Positions 30,556 through 39,653 of a stretch of 64,000 nucleotides of DNA are shown piece after piece. Made by a program: the position numbers and the translations under genes. Each line of letters starts with the position of its first letter. Position 1 is the first letter of the stretch. The stretch comes from an uncultured Pseudomonadales bacterium (GTDB taxonomy: Bacteria; Pseudomonadota; Gammaproteobacteria; Pseudomonadales; Porticoccaceae): the NCBI GenBank assembly GCA_943788445.1, contig CALSQH010000001.1, positions 62,001-126,000 of the forward strand, given 5' to 3'. The notes below the pieces were generated by a model. The model was given only the letters and a program-made list of their open reading frames with translations. It made no database searches and had not been told where the DNA came from.

Positions 30556-32493
30556 ATGTCCGATTTTCCGGTGCACCCTGTTCCCCAACAATGGTCTAAC
30601 TCTGCCTGGATTGATGATCAGGCATATCAGACGATGTATCGCCAGTCAGTGGAGAATCCAGAACAGTTTTGGGCACATCAGGCTGAACAGTTTTTAACCT
30701 GGAATACCCCTTGGGACGCTGTTTGTGAAGCTGATATTTCACAGGGTAAAGCGGCTTGGTTTGCCGGTGGTAAATTAAATGTAGCGGTCAACTGTATAGA
30801 CCGACACCTAGCAAAGAAATCTGAGCAGACCGCTATTATCTGGGAGGGTGATGAACCCTCCGACCATATGCATATTAGTTATTCCGAGTTGCATGAGAAA
30901 GTGTCTCGCATGGGCAATGTACTGCGTGATCGCGGGGTAAAAAAGGGTGATCGCGTATGTATCTATATGCCGATGATTCCCGAAGCTGCCTACGCAATGC
31001 TCGCCTGTGCCCGCATTGGGGCCGTTCACTCAGTGGTGTTTGGCGGGTTCTCTCCAGAGGCGCTGAAAGATCGCATTCTCGATTCTGACTGTCAGGTGGT
31101 GATCACTGCCGATGAAGGGGTTCGAGCCGGTAAGCCTATCCCGCTTAAAGCCAACACTGATAAGGCATTGGAAAACTGCCCCAATGTTCATACCTGTATT
31201 GTTGTGCGACGCACGGGCGGCGCAATAGGTTGGGCTGAGAGTCGAGATATCTGGTATCAGAGCGCGATTGAAGCCGTCTCAAAGGATTGCCAGGCAGAAG
31301 TGATGGATGCTGAAGATCCATTATTCATTCTTTACACCTCGGGTTCTACGGGTAAACCAAAAGGCGTGGTCCACACTACCGGTGGCTATTTATTAATGGC
31401 CGCGATGACTCACAAATACACCTTTGATTATAAAGATGGCGATGTGTTCTGGTGTACTGCCGATGTTGGCTGGGTAACCGGTCATAGCTATATTTTGTAT
31501 GGCCCTCTATGCAATGGCGCTATTACGCTAATGTTTGAAGGTGTGCCGACCTATCCGGATGCCTCAAGATTTTGGCAGGTGATCGATAAACATCAGGTCA
31601 ATCAGTTTTATACCGCACCTACAGCAATTAGAGCGCTGATGGGCGTTGGTGACGATTGGGTAAATAACACCTCACGAAGCTCGTTAAAGCTTTTGGGTAC
31701 AGTGGGTGAGCCGATAAATCCAGAGGCTTGGGAGTGGTATTACCGAGTGGTTGGCGATTCCCGATGTCCTATTGTAGATACCTGGTGGCAAACCGAGACT
31801 GGCGCTCATATGTTGACACCGCTTCCCGGTGCAACTGCGCTTAAGCCAGGTTCTGCAACGCGACCATTTTTTGGTGTACAACCGGTGCTGCTCGATGCAG
31901 AAGGAAATGAAATAGAAGGTCCCGGTGAGGGCTTGCTGATGATTAAGGCTTCCTGGCCAAGTCAGATTCGCTCCATCTATGGTGACCACCAGCGATTTAT
32001 TGACACCTATTTTAGTGCCTATCCGGGTTATTACCTTACCGGTGATGGCGCGCGTCGTGATGAAGATGGTTACTACTGGATAACCGGTCGTGTCGATGAT
32101 GTTCTGAATATATCTGGGCATCGTATGGGTACAGCAGAGGTTGAAAGTGCCCTTGTGTTGCATAAAAATATTGCTGAGGCAGCCGTGGTGGGTTATCCCC
32201 ACGATATAAAAGGTCAGGGTATATACTGTTATGTAACCGCGATGTCGGGTGTTGAGCCAGACGAGACTCTCCGTGATGAACTGATCGCCCTGTGCGTTAA
32301 AGAGATTGGTCCTATAGCTAAACCGGATATTATTCAGTGGGCACGGGGCTTGCCTAAAACTCGTTCGGGAAAGATTATGCGGCGAATTCTACGAAAAGTA
32401 GCCGCCAATGAATTGGATAGTTTGGGTGATACCTCGACATTGGCAGATCCTTCGGTGGTGGATCAGTTGATAACCAACCGTTTTAATCAATAA
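30556..32493 (+). CDS. acs: acetyl-CoA synthetase
   Basis: AMP-forming acetate:CoA ligase that activates acetate through acetyl-AMP. The adenylation P-loop is [12 protein letters not shown], and the C-terminal [15 protein letters not shown] carries the lysine that is acetylated in Salmonella Acs. I chose ATG 30556 (645 aa) because AATGAGG lies 9 bp upstream; ATG 30541 has no such site. It follows hexR at about 150 bp with an inverted repeat between, so it probably has its own promoter. Confidence 0.95.
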   Translation: MSDFPVHPVPQQWSNSAWIDDQAYQTMYRQSVENPEQFWAHQAEQFLTWNTPWDAVCEADISQGKAAWFAGGKLNVAVNCIDRHLAKKSEQTAIIWEGDEPSDHMHISYSELHEKVSRMGNVLRDRGVKKGDRVCIYMPMIPEAAYAMLACARIGAVHSVVFGGFSPEALKDRILDSDCQVVITADEGVRAGKPIPLKANTDKALENCPNVHTCIVVRRTGGAIGWAESRDIWYQSAIEAVSKDCQAEVMDAEDPLFILYTSGSTGKPKGVVHTTGGYLLMAAMTHKYTFDYKDGDVFWCTADVGWVTGHSYILYGPLCNGAITLMFEGVPTYPDASRFWQVIDKHQVNQFYTAPTAIRALMGVGDDWVNNTSRSSLKLLGTVGEPINPEAWEWYYRVVGDSRCPIVDTWWQTETGAHMLTPLPGATALKPGSATRPFFGVQPVLLDAEGNEIEGPGEGLLMIKASWPSQIRSIYGDHQRFIDTYFSAYPGYYLTGDGARRDEDGYYWITGRVDDVLNISGHRMGTAEVESALVLHKNIAEAAVVGYPHDIKGQGIYCYVTAMSGVEPDETLRDELIALCVKEIGPIAKPDIIQWARGLPKTRSGKIMRRILRKVAANELDSLGDTSTLADPSVVDQLITNRFNQ

Positions 32494-32514
32494 ACGTTGT
32501 GACGAGGCTTATTT

Positions 32515-33378
32515 ATGAGCAAGCTAGTCTGTTCTCTAGCGGTTGTTTCAGTGGTTTATGTTGTTTTATTGCTATGGCCAACCAACAATCGAGTAGGGGA
32601 TATCCCTTTTTATGCAGATAAGTCTTTTAATATTATCGCCCATCGCAATGGCCGAGCCCTGCTGCCCGGAAATACTTTAGAGGCTGCGGTGAATGCCCTG
32701 TCTGTCGGGGCGGATATTCTTGAGCTGGATATACATCTAAGCGCAGATAATGTTTTGGTTGTCCGACACGATGATACGATTGATTCAACCACAAATGGCA
32801 CCGGTAAGATTGCTGAAATGACACTAGCTGAGTTATCATTGTACGAAGTTGGATTTAATGAGTATGACTACCCAGAAAAAACTGCACAAAAAGGAATTCG
32901 GATACCTACATTGGAGGCATTTTTTGTAGGTTTTCCAGCAAAGAAGTTTTTAATCGAGCTCAAACCTGATGACGCTCATACTGGCGCGCATCTGTGCCAA
33001 TTGGTTAAAAAGTACGACCTGATAAATCAGGTGATGGTTGGCTCATTTAGTTCGTCAGTATTGCAGCACTTTCGGAAAAAATGTCCTGAAATACCGACCT
33101 CGCTAGGTGAGAGTGAGGTTATGTGGATAGTTGCTCTTAATTGGGTTGGATTGGGTCATCTTTATGACCCACCAGGTTTTTCAGTACAGTTACCTGTTGA
33201 GCATAATGGAATAAAAGTTGTCTCAAGGTCACTGGTAAAAACTCTTCGTGAGCTTAATCTAAGTTTGGATGTGTGGACCGTTAACAGCGTGCATGAAATG
33301 AAGGAACTAATTAATCTGGGTGTTAATGGGATTATTACTGATCGACCTGATTTGCTTAATGGGGTTGTTCTGGATTAA
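32515..33378 (+). CDS. glycerophosphodiester phosphodiesterase family protein
   Basis: GDPD-family TIM barrel of 287 aa with an N-terminal hydrophobic segment (residues 4-20), so it is probably membrane-anchored or exported. Catalytic histidines are in IIAHRNGR and VVRHDDTID, and the metal pair Glu-x-Asp is in ADILELDIHLS. The usual HRG...PENT signature reads HRNG...PGNT here. It would hydrolyse glycerophosphodiesters to glycerol-3-phosphate and an alcohol, but the substrate is not determined. It is 21 bp downstream of acs, perhaps by read-through. Confidence 0.85.
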   Translation: MSKLVCSLAVVSVVYVVLLLWPTNNRVGDIPFYADKSFNIIAHRNGRALLPGNTLEAAVNALSVGADILELDIHLSADNVLVVRHDDTIDSTTNGTGKIAEMTLAELSLYEVGFNEYDYPEKTAQKGIRIPTLEAFFVGFPAKKFLIELKPDDAHTGAHLCQLVKKYDLINQVMVGSFSSSVLQHFRKKCPEIPTSLGESEVMWIVALNWVGLGHLYDPPGFSVQLPVEHNGIKVVSRSLVKTLRELNLSLDVWTVNSVHEMKELINLGVNGIITDRPDLLNGVVLD

Positions 33379-33477
33379 AAGACAATTTTTTCGTCGTAAC
33401 ATAATATTAAACTGGCAATCCAATGAAAAATTGCCTAAAAATAATACATCATTGGATAGTAAGTAATATCATCAAAT

Positions 33478-33807
33478 ATGGGTGTAAGTATGAGCAAAGA
33501 ATTAGCACGTTTAATGGCTAAAGAAGGTATATCACAGAGCGGACTTTCCAGAGCTACTGGGGTTCCCCAGCCAACTATTAACAGAATCCTTAGTCAGGTA
33601 ACTCAGGATCCTCGGCGTGACTCGATGGCCGCTCTTGCTAATTATTTTGGTGTGCCTATAGATTCTCTGTATGCAAGTTCCCCACCAAATAAAGCTTCAG
33701 GCAAAAAAATTAACTCGGTCGAGGAAATCTACAACAGGATTTTGGGCTTATCCAAAACGGAGCGATCAAAATTATTTGTTAAAGTTGCCGATCGCTTTAA
33801 CCAATAA
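33478..33807 (+). CDS. XRE-family HTH regulator
   Basis: Small DNA-binding protein of 109 aa. The Cro/CI-type helix-turn-helix spans roughly residues 8-65 (EGISQSGLSRATGVPQPTINRIL, then FGVPIDSLY), like the N-terminal half of phage CI. The C-terminal stretch EEIYNRILGLSKTERSKLFV is helical. There is no peptidase or ligand domain. ATG 33478 or the in-frame ATG 33490 could be the start. No other phage genes are near; the target is unknown. It converges on the small ORF at 33828. Confidence 0.85.
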   Translation: MGVSMSKELARLMAKEGISQSGLSRATGVPQPTINRILSQVTQDPRRDSMAALANYFGVPIDSLYASSPPNKASGKKINSVEEIYNRILGLSKTERSKLFVKVADRFNQ

Positions 33808-33827
33808 CCCACTCAATTATTGAGATA

Positions 33828-33992
33828 CTATTTAGTGTACTGTTCCAGCAAATCAACTAGCTTTGATTTGCTGTCATCGTTGATACTGTTAAGCAAGGCT
33901 TCAAATTCCATGAGGCCAGCGGTAAATTTCTCTTCCAATAATTTTTGATTAATGGTTTCTTGGCGCTTTGCGCTTAGCTCAAGATCTAACAT
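33828..33992 (-). CDS. small hypothetical protein
   Basis: A 54-aa ORF, not recognised. I place the start at ATG 33992, with GAGAG five bases upstream; longer in-frame starts exist at ATG 34004 and TTG 34013. The product is acidic, Leu/Glu-rich and helical (ELSAKRQETINQKLLEEKF, ending LVDLLEQYTK), with no membrane segment. Its C-terminal helix recalls the tail of the converging XRE protein. Whether it is translated is uncertain. Confidence 0.45.
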   Translation of the reverse strand: MLDLELSAKRQETINQKLLEEKFTAGLMEFEALLNSINDDSKSKLVDLLEQYTK

Positions 33993-34124
33993 AGTGGCTC
34001 TCATTATCAGCAACTTTTTAGCTATTTAATCAATAGCTGCTCAGCACAAGTCCTTTTGCATGTAAATCCTGAATTCAGTGCCTATTTTTATTGATTAATG
34101 GATGGCTTACTATAGTCTTTGCGT

Positions 34125-34144
34125 ACTAATACTTTAGTATTAGT
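34125..34144. promoter_or_regulatory. perfect palindrome in the spacer before lysE-like gene
   Basis: ACTAATACT-TT-AGTATTAGT, with 9-bp arms and a 2-bp centre, in an AT-rich 285-bp spacer about 155 bp before the LysE-family start. It is symmetric like a dimeric repressor site. No matching regulator is assigned. Confidence 0.5.
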
Positions 34145-34298
34145 TTTGATTGCATACTTTGATCTGGTTTTCGGATGATTTGATCCCGAAGAAATACCTG
34201 ACTTTCTAGTCGTCTAAGGGGATTCTGATTGATTTCAGGGTGCTGGCTAAAATTATGCTTGTATAAAAGGCTATTCTACTTAAATTTACAGAGAAGCT

Positions 34299-34919
34299 AT
34301 GGATACTGAATTTTGGATTTCTGTCACCTTGGCCTGTTTGTTAGGGGCTATGTCGCCGGGGCTTAGCCTTGCAGTAATTGTCAATTTATCGCTCTCTCAG
34401 GGAAGAATTGCGGGCTTAATAGCGGCAATTAGTCATGGCTTAATGATAGGTTTGTTCGCTTTTATCACCGCCTCTGGATTGGTTGTTATTCTCGATCGTT
34501 ATCCGGTGCTTTTTAATGCAGTGCAAATTGGTGGCTGTGTATTTTTAATCTGGATGGCGCTTAAATTATTGTTTGCGACAGGGAGTCGAACTGCCTATTC
34601 GGTAGACGCTACAAAGTCCTCAAAATGGTCAGCTGCTCGGGATGGCGTCTTAATCGCTCTGGTTAACCCCAAGATCATTATTTTTTTTAGTGCTTTATTC
34701 AGTCAGTTTGTCGATGCCAATAGCCAACTCTGGGAAAAAACCCTGATGGCTCTAATTGCTGGCACTGTGGATATGCTCTGGTATATGTTGATGGCTATAG
34801 TTATTTCTCGCCCGAGTTCGTTGATGTCCTACCAGCGTCACAGCCGTTGGATCGATAAGTGTTTTTCACTAGTATTACTGATAATAGCAATAGGATTTAT
34901 TATTCAAATTATCGTTTGA
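34299..34919 (+). CDS. LysE/RhtB-family exporter
   Basis: Inner-membrane amino acid exporter family, 206 aa, with about six hydrophobic helices. The N-terminus (ACLLGAMSPGLSLAVIVNLSLSQG) carries the family's SPGP-like motif, here SPGLS, and an Asn-Pro-Lys (VNPKIIIFFSA) begins the second half. The substrate cannot be assigned. Followed after 48 bp by the Tag-like gene. Confidence 0.88.
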   Translation: MDTEFWISVTLACLLGAMSPGLSLAVIVNLSLSQGRIAGLIAAISHGLMIGLFAFITASGLVVILDRYPVLFNAVQIGGCVFLIWMALKLLFATGSRTAYSVDATKSSKWSAARDGVLIALVNPKIIIFFSALFSQFVDANSQLWEKTLMALIAGTVDMLWYMLMAIVISRPSSLMSYQRHSRWIDKCFSLVLLIIAIGFIIQIIV

Positions 34920-34967
34920 GCAGCATATATACTGTTCGTTGACCTTAAATTTCTGTGAGAAAAACCT

Positions 34968-35639
34968 TTGCCTACATCTTATAAAAACCTTTATGAACTG
35001 GCTGCACTGAATCGCGGTGGGGTGAATGAACTTGAGGCTATCTTACCTCGTGCAAAAACGACTGCAGAGTTAGCCGCCCAGACGGATGATCGATATTTGT
35101 CGATGATGACCCGCTGCGTGTTTCGCGCCGGTTTCGTTTGGCGGGTTATAGATAATAAGTGGCCGGGTTTTGAGGCTGCTTTTTCTCAGTTTAACCCCTT
35201 GGCAATTGCTCATTACAGCGACGAGAAGCTCGAAGAATTGGCCAAGGACACGCGTATTGTTCGCAATTTCACCAAGATTGTCTCGGTGAGACACAACGCA
35301 ATGTATGTTTTGGACAGGCAGCACAGTCATGGCAGTTTTGCTAAGTTTATTGCCGAGTGGCCAGATGATGATCTGGTTGGGCTATGGTTAGAGTTAAAAA
35401 AACAGGGCTCAAGATTGGGCGGTAATTCTGGCCCAATGATGTTGCGCAGTATGGGTAAGGATACGTTTTTACTCACCAAAGATGTCTCTGATGCATTGGT
35501 TAATCAGGGACTAATGAAAAAATTTAGCCCAACAGCGCAGAGAGATATGCGCTTAGTGGCGGAGATTTTCGCTGATCTGCGTGAGCAGTCGGGCCGCTCT
35601 CTCTGTGAGATTAGTCGGATTCTTGCCTGCACAGTTTAA
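34968..35639 (+). CDS. DNA-3-methyladenine glycosylase I-like protein
   Basis: Helical protein of 223 aa resembling the Tag family. The middle region FNPLAIAHYSDEKLEELAKD...RIVRNFTKI aligns with E. coli Tag FDPVKVAAMQEEDVERLVQD...IIRHRGKI. It lacks the N-terminal Cys and the C-terminal His/Cys cluster that bind zinc in Tag, so it belongs to a divergent branch and its base specificity is uncertain. The start is TTG 34968, preceded by TGAGA. Likely a repair glycosylase acting on alkylated adenine, but this is not proven. Confidence 0.7.
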   Translation: MPTSYKNLYELAALNRGGVNELEAILPRAKTTAELAAQTDDRYLSMMTRCVFRAGFVWRVIDNKWPGFEAAFSQFNPLAIAHYSDEKLEELAKDTRIVRNFTKIVSVRHNAMYVLDRQHSHGSFAKFIAEWPDDDLVGLWLELKKQGSRLGGNSGPMMLRSMGKDTFLLTKDVSDALVNQGLMKKFSPTAQRDMRLVAEIFADLREQSGRSLCEISRILACTV

Positions 35640-35761
35640 GCTTGTGATTTCCTTGGTCTGGTCTTGATTTCCCTCAGTTCGGAGTGTCTTTTAACTGCGA
35701 AAGATTAAAATTTTCAGTACTTTTTGTACCTTCTTTTCAACGCAGTGTTATTATGCATGCG

Positions 35762-35839
35762 TTTCCTAAGGGGCGGCCTAGTAGTTTAGGCCTGAGATGT
35801 ACCCTTTGAACCTGATCCGGATTATGCCGGCGTAGGAAT
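35762..35839 (+). ncRNA. TPP riboswitch (THI element)
   Basis: All the hallmark segments are present in order: GGGGCGGCC, CCTGAGAT, ACCCTTTGAACCTGATCCGG, then ATGCCGGCGTAGGA. The P1 helix is closed by TTCCTA (35763-35768) with TAGGAA (35833-35838). A TATTAT -10-like box sits at 35749-35754, so the RNA would begin almost at P1. About 80 nt separate it from the receptor start with no strong U-run hairpin, so control of translation initiation is more likely than termination. Confidence 0.95.
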
Positions 35840-35920
35840 AGGACTATTAGTCAGTTTACCTTTCACCTCGTCTTTTGACTCCGGGTCTCCTTAACTTTAA
35901 ATAATGTTACTGAGGCTCAT

Positions 35921-38038
35921 ATGAATTTTTATCGTACCACCCTTAATGCCGCCCTTGGGGCTTTCTTTGCAGCTGTTGCTGCGTCTGTTTTTCTTGGTTC
36001 TTCAGCTTTCGCTGAAGAGGCTGTAGAAGGCTCCATAGACGAAGTAATAGTCAGTGCAGACTTTCGTGATACTAAACTGCTAAGCACGGCGGCCAGTGTC
36101 AGCGTAATTGACAGTCAAACCATAGATCGCAGACAGGCGCGCCACCTTGAACAGTTGCTGAATCTGGCACCCAATGTAAATTTTGCCAGTGGTGCTTCTC
36201 GTGGTCGTTTTATACAGATTCGCGGTATTGGTGAACGCAGTCAGTTTGTTGAACCGCTTAATCCATCGGTGGGTACGCTTGTTGACGGTATTGATTTTAC
36301 GGGTATTGCCGGTGCAGCTACGACTATGGATATTCAGCAAATTGAGATATTGCGTGGACCTCAGGGTACGCTTTACGGTGCCAATGCATTGGCTGGGTTA
36401 ATTAATCTAAAGTCGAATCAGCCTACTGAACAGGCTGAGGGTAATCTTGAAGTATCCATGGGTGATTACAATACTCAAACAGTCAGTGGGGCTGTTGGTG
36501 GTGCCTTGAGTGAAGATTTGGCGGCTCGTATTGCACTACAACAGCACAGTAGCGATGGCTATATAAGGAATGATTTTCTTAAGCGTGATGACACCGATAA
36601 TATCGACGAACTTAGTATTCGCTCGATTTTAGACTGGCAAACCAGTGAAGATTTAGCGCTTAAATTGACAGTTTTCCATGTTAATGCAGACAATGGTTAC
36701 GACGGTTTTTCTCTGGATAATACGCGTCACACGCTATCCGATACTCCCGGCCATGACCGTCAGGAATCTACAGCCTTTGCCGTTGAGAGCAACTGGCAGG
36801 CCAGTGATACTTTTGATTTGATAGGTCTGGTGAGCTTTGCCGACACCAATCTTGAATATGGCTATGATGAGGATTGGGCTTATCCAGATATCTGCACAGG
36901 TCAGCCCTGTGAAGGTTGGGAATACAATTCAGTGGATAACTATATCCGCGATCGTAAAAACGCTACCGTTGATATAAAGCTTGTATCGACAGACGGCGGC
37001 AGAATCTTAAATAACACTAGTGATTGGGTGGTTGGTGTTTACTGGCGTGATCAAGATGAGCAGTTACTGCGTCAATACACATACGCCTCTGGCGACTTTA
37101 GTAGTGACTTTGATACTAATAATCAGGCTATTTATGGACAGCTTGATAGCCAGTTATCGGATTCGTTGATATTGACCTCAGGCTTGCGCTTTGAAAAGCG
37201 CAAAGCAGATTATGTTGATAGTGAAAGTGTCGCTCATGAAGTTGATGAAAGCCTCTGGGGTGGTCGTATAGCGCTTAACTATAAGCTTTCAGATCAAACT
37301 ATGGTCTACGGATTAATAGCGCGTGGTTACAAGGCTGGTGGCGTCAATAGCGAACCGTCTCTTGCTGCTGAAGACCGCCAGTTTGATACCGAAATAATGT
37401 GGAATCTTGAAACTGGTGTCAAAGGCCAATGGTTAGATGATCAGTTACAAGCTCAAGTGGCTGCTTTTTATCAGAAGCGTGATGATATCCAAATTAAGCA
37501 GTCGTTAGTGCTGGCGCGGGAAGACAGTAATGCCTCTGACTTTATTGACTACTTTGGTAATTCAGCTAATGGCAGTAACTATGGTATTGAGGTTGAGTTG
37601 AACTGGTTTGCCAGTGATTCGCTGGCGGTATTTGCCAGTTTAGGTTGGTTAGAAACTGAGTATGATATTCCGCTTTCCGAAGATCTAGATAGCCGTGAGC
37701 AGGCTCATGCCCCAAGTTATCAATTTGCTCTTGGCACGACTTTTCAAGTGAGCCAAAATTTAGCACTAACTCTTGATGTAGAGGGTAAAGATCAGTTTTA
37801 TCTCTCCTCTAGCCACAATGAGCAGACAGAATCTTACCAGCTGTTAAATACCAATATGACATACAATTTAGACGGATGGCAGCTGTCCCTATGGGGCCGA
37901 AACCTAACGGATGAGGATGTCATCGTTCGAGGTTTTGGTGGCTTTGGTAATGACCCACGTAAATTTTATGAGACTGAAGCCTATTACCAATATGGTGAGC
38001 CGCGAATGTTTGGTCTCAGTGGCAAATACGACTTCTAA
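35921..38038 (+). CDS. TonB-dependent outer-membrane receptor, probable thiamine uptake
   Basis: Outer-membrane beta-barrel of 705 aa. A signal peptide (residues 1-31, ending SSAFA) is followed by a TonB box-like DEVIVSA, a plug domain (VDGIDFTG, IEILRGPQGTLYGANALAGLINL) and a barrel ending in the aromatic KYDF. It is first in an operon behind a TPP riboswitch and before a thiamine-binding protein and a PnuT-like permease, so its ligand is most likely thiamine or a phosphate ester. This matches the thiamine-regulated OMR1 receptors described in comparative genomics. Confidence 0.9.
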   Translation: MNFYRTTLNAALGAFFAAVAASVFLGSSAFAEEAVEGSIDEVIVSADFRDTKLLSTAASVSVIDSQTIDRRQARHLEQLLNLAPNVNFASGASRGRFIQIRGIGERSQFVEPLNPSVGTLVDGIDFTGIAGAATTMDIQQIEILRGPQGTLYGANALAGLINLKSNQPTEQAEGNLEVSMGDYNTQTVSGAVGGALSEDLAARIALQQHSSDGYIRNDFLKRDDTDNIDELSIRSILDWQTSEDLALKLTVFHVNADNGYDGFSLDNTRHTLSDTPGHDRQESTAFAVESNWQASDTFDLIGLVSFADTNLEYGYDEDWAYPDICTGQPCEGWEYNSVDNYIRDRKNATVDIKLVSTDGGRILNNTSDWVVGVYWRDQDEQLLRQYTYASGDFSSDFDTNNQAIYGQLDSQLSDSLILTSGLRFEKRKADYVDSESVAHEVDESLWGGRIALNYKLSDQTMVYGLIARGYKAGGVNSEPSLAAEDRQFDTEIMWNLETGVKGQWLDDQLQAQVAAFYQKRDDIQIKQSLVLAREDSNASDFIDYFGNSANGSNYGIEVELNWFASDSLAVFASLGWLETEYDIPLSEDLDSREQAHAPSYQFALGTTFQVSQNLALTLDVEGKDQFYLSSSHNEQTESYQLLNTNMTYNLDGWQLSLWGRNLTDEDVIVRGFGGFGNDPRKFYETEAYYQYGEPRMFGLSGKYDF

Positions 38039-38065
38039 AACAGCAGATTAAAAAGGAGCTTTAAC

Positions 38066-38314
38066 ATGCAAGTAACAATCGATATCAGTATGTATCCCAA
38101 CCGGGAGGACTTTATTCCTCCCATTGATGCCTTTATTGAAAAGATTAATCAGTTTGAGAGTCTTAAAATCACCACGTTTCCTACCAGCACTGTGGTGCAG
38201 GGTGAATACGAGCATGCCATGAAGGCGGTGCAGGAGACCATTGCGGCCTGTTATCAAGAGTTTAATATGGCAGTCTATGTGGCGAAAATTATTCCCGGTT
38301 ACGAGGCGTTATAA
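38066..38314 (+). CDS. thiamine-binding protein, YkoF/MTH1187 family
   Basis: Small soluble protein of 82 aa with a ferredoxin-like beta-alpha-beta fold (VTIDISMYPNRED, FPTSTVVQGEYEHAMKAVQE). It belongs to the DUF77/Thiamine_BP family, whose members bind the thiamine HMP moiety. It has no signal peptide, so it would act in the cytoplasm. It sits 27 bp after the receptor with AAGGAG upstream and 3 bp before the permease gene. A role in handling incoming thiamine is inferred. Confidence 0.88.
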   Translation: MQVTIDISMYPNREDFIPPIDAFIEKINQFESLKITTFPTSTVVQGEYEHAMKAVQETIAACYQEFNMAVYVAKIIPGYEAL

Positions 38315-38317
38315 AGA

Positions 38318-38917
38318 ATGTTTGATTGGGTCAATCTTGAGACAGTGGCGGTAGTTTTATCTATCGCCTATCTTGTTCTCGCCATGAAAGAGAATAGCCT
38401 CTGCTGGTACTGCGCGTTTTTCAGTACCGCTATCTATGTGTGGATTTTTGGCGATGTCAGCCTGTATATGGAATCTGCGCTAAATGTCTATTACATGGTG
38501 ATGGCGGTTTATGGCTGGTATCTTTGGCAGCGGGGCGGTGATAGTCAAGGCGGAATTGAAATCTCCCGTTGGTCGCTGGCAACCCACGTTAGTGCTATTG
38601 GGATTATAATGATAGCCACGGTGATTTCAGGCTATTTGTTGGCCGCCAACACCGATGCAAGATTGCCTTATCTTGATTCTTTCACCACTTGGGCGAGCGT
38701 GATTACAACGCTGATGGTGGCGAGAAAAATTATTGAGAATTGGTTGTATTGGGTGGTTATAGATACTGTGTCGATTTTCCTTTATCTTGACCGAGGCCTT
38801 TACCAAACTGCGGGGCTATTTGTGCTCTATATTATTCTCGCTGTTGCTGGTTATATTATCTGGACAAAGAAATATCGTGAACAGTACAGAGCAGATTCTT
38901 CAGCAGACGCTATCTAA
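38318..38917 (+). CDS. pnuT: PnuC-family thiamine permease (PnuT)
   Basis: Inner-membrane transporter of 199 aa with about seven hydrophobic helices. The PnuC-family patterns are NSLCWYCAFFSTAIYVWIF, YGWYLWQRG and ENWLYWVVIDT...GYIIWTKKY. PnuC proper takes up nicotinamide riboside; the TPP riboswitch and thiamine neighbours point to the PnuT branch, a facilitator for thiamine trapped by phosphorylation. The next gene, a kinase, begins inside its last codons. Confidence 0.9.
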   Translation: MFDWVNLETVAVVLSIAYLVLAMKENSLCWYCAFFSTAIYVWIFGDVSLYMESALNVYYMVMAVYGWYLWQRGGDSQGGIEISRWSLATHVSAIGIIMIATVISGYLLAANTDARLPYLDSFTTWASVITTLMVARKIIENWLYWVVIDTVSIFLYLDRGLYQTAGLFVLYIILAVAGYIIWTKKYREQYRADSSADAI

Positions 38918-39638
38918 CTGGCAGAACTGGCAGACTGGTAAGATAACGCTTGCCAGCCAGCCTGAGGTTCTGAGTGAGTTGATAGGCGGTAAAACCAACC
39001 ACTCGTTTTTAGTGGCGAGCGGCTCTTTTAAAGCGGTGGTCAGAATTAATGCCGCCAATGATTCAAGTTTGGGGATTGATCGGGTTAGAGAGAGAAAGAT
39101 CCTTCAGTTATTGCAACCCACCGGATTTGTGCCGGAGCTGTTCTTTTCTAGTGGAGAAGTATTAGTTGCCGATTATTGTGAAGGACGTCAATGGGTTACT
39201 GCTGATCTGGATGATACTGACAATCGCCGTGCGGTTAATCATATGCTCAAGCAGATACAGTCTATTACTGTCACTGATCTAGAGGCACGTAACTATTTCA
39301 ATTACTGCACAGCCTATATCAATCAGCTAGATCAGAGCCTGATCAGCGATTCTCTCATCGAGAAGATTTTGTTAGCCGCCGCGGCGATTGACGCTAGCGT
39401 TTGGACACCGGTTATCTGTCATCATGATTTGGTGCCAGAAAATATTATTGTCACAGACGCTGGACTGGTTCTATTGGATTGGGAATATGCTGCAATGGGG
39501 CATCCAGCCCTAGATTATATACGCCTCTATCAGGGCGATCTGACATTGGCTAATCTGCCGTATGATAGGTACAGCATTAATCAATTGGAGATACTTCAGC
39601 GCGGTATGGATGATCTCTGGTTGTTGGTGCAAGATTAA
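38877..39638 (+). CDS. thiamine kinase-like phosphotransferase
   Basis: Aminoglycoside/choline kinase-fold protein of 253 aa. The catalytic loop is ICHHDLVPENIIV, followed by VLLDWEYAAMGHPALDY, as in ThiK and choline kinases. I chose GTG 38877, overlapping pnuT by 41 bp, because sequence further upstream is only the shadow of PnuT. In this operon it most likely phosphorylates thiamine as it enters, giving thiamine monophosphate and so trapping it; ThiL elsewhere would complete TPP. It could be a pyrophosphokinase replacement, but its fold is not that of TPK. Confidence 0.82.
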   Translation: MNSTEQILQQTLSNWQNWQTGKITLASQPEVLSELIGGKTNHSFLVASGSFKAVVRINAANDSSLGIDRVRERKILQLLQPTGFVPELFFSSGEVLVADYCEGRQWVTADLDDTDNRRAVNHMLKQIQSITVTDLEARNYFNYCTAYINQLDQSLISDSLIEKILLAAAAIDASVWTPVICHHDLVPENIIVTDAGLVLLDWEYAAMGHPALDYIRLYQGDLTLANLPYDRYSINQLEILQRGMDDLWLLVQD

Positions 39639-39653
39639 TTTTTGAGGTAGTTT

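Noticed and set aside
31684..32202. 172-codon antisense ORF within acs
   Set aside because: It is a shadow of the acs reading frame with no domain character.
33478..34144. Prophage remnant or integrated element around the XRE gene
   Set aside because: There is no integrase, no attachment repeats and no tRNA, and adjacent genes are ordinary chromosomal ones.
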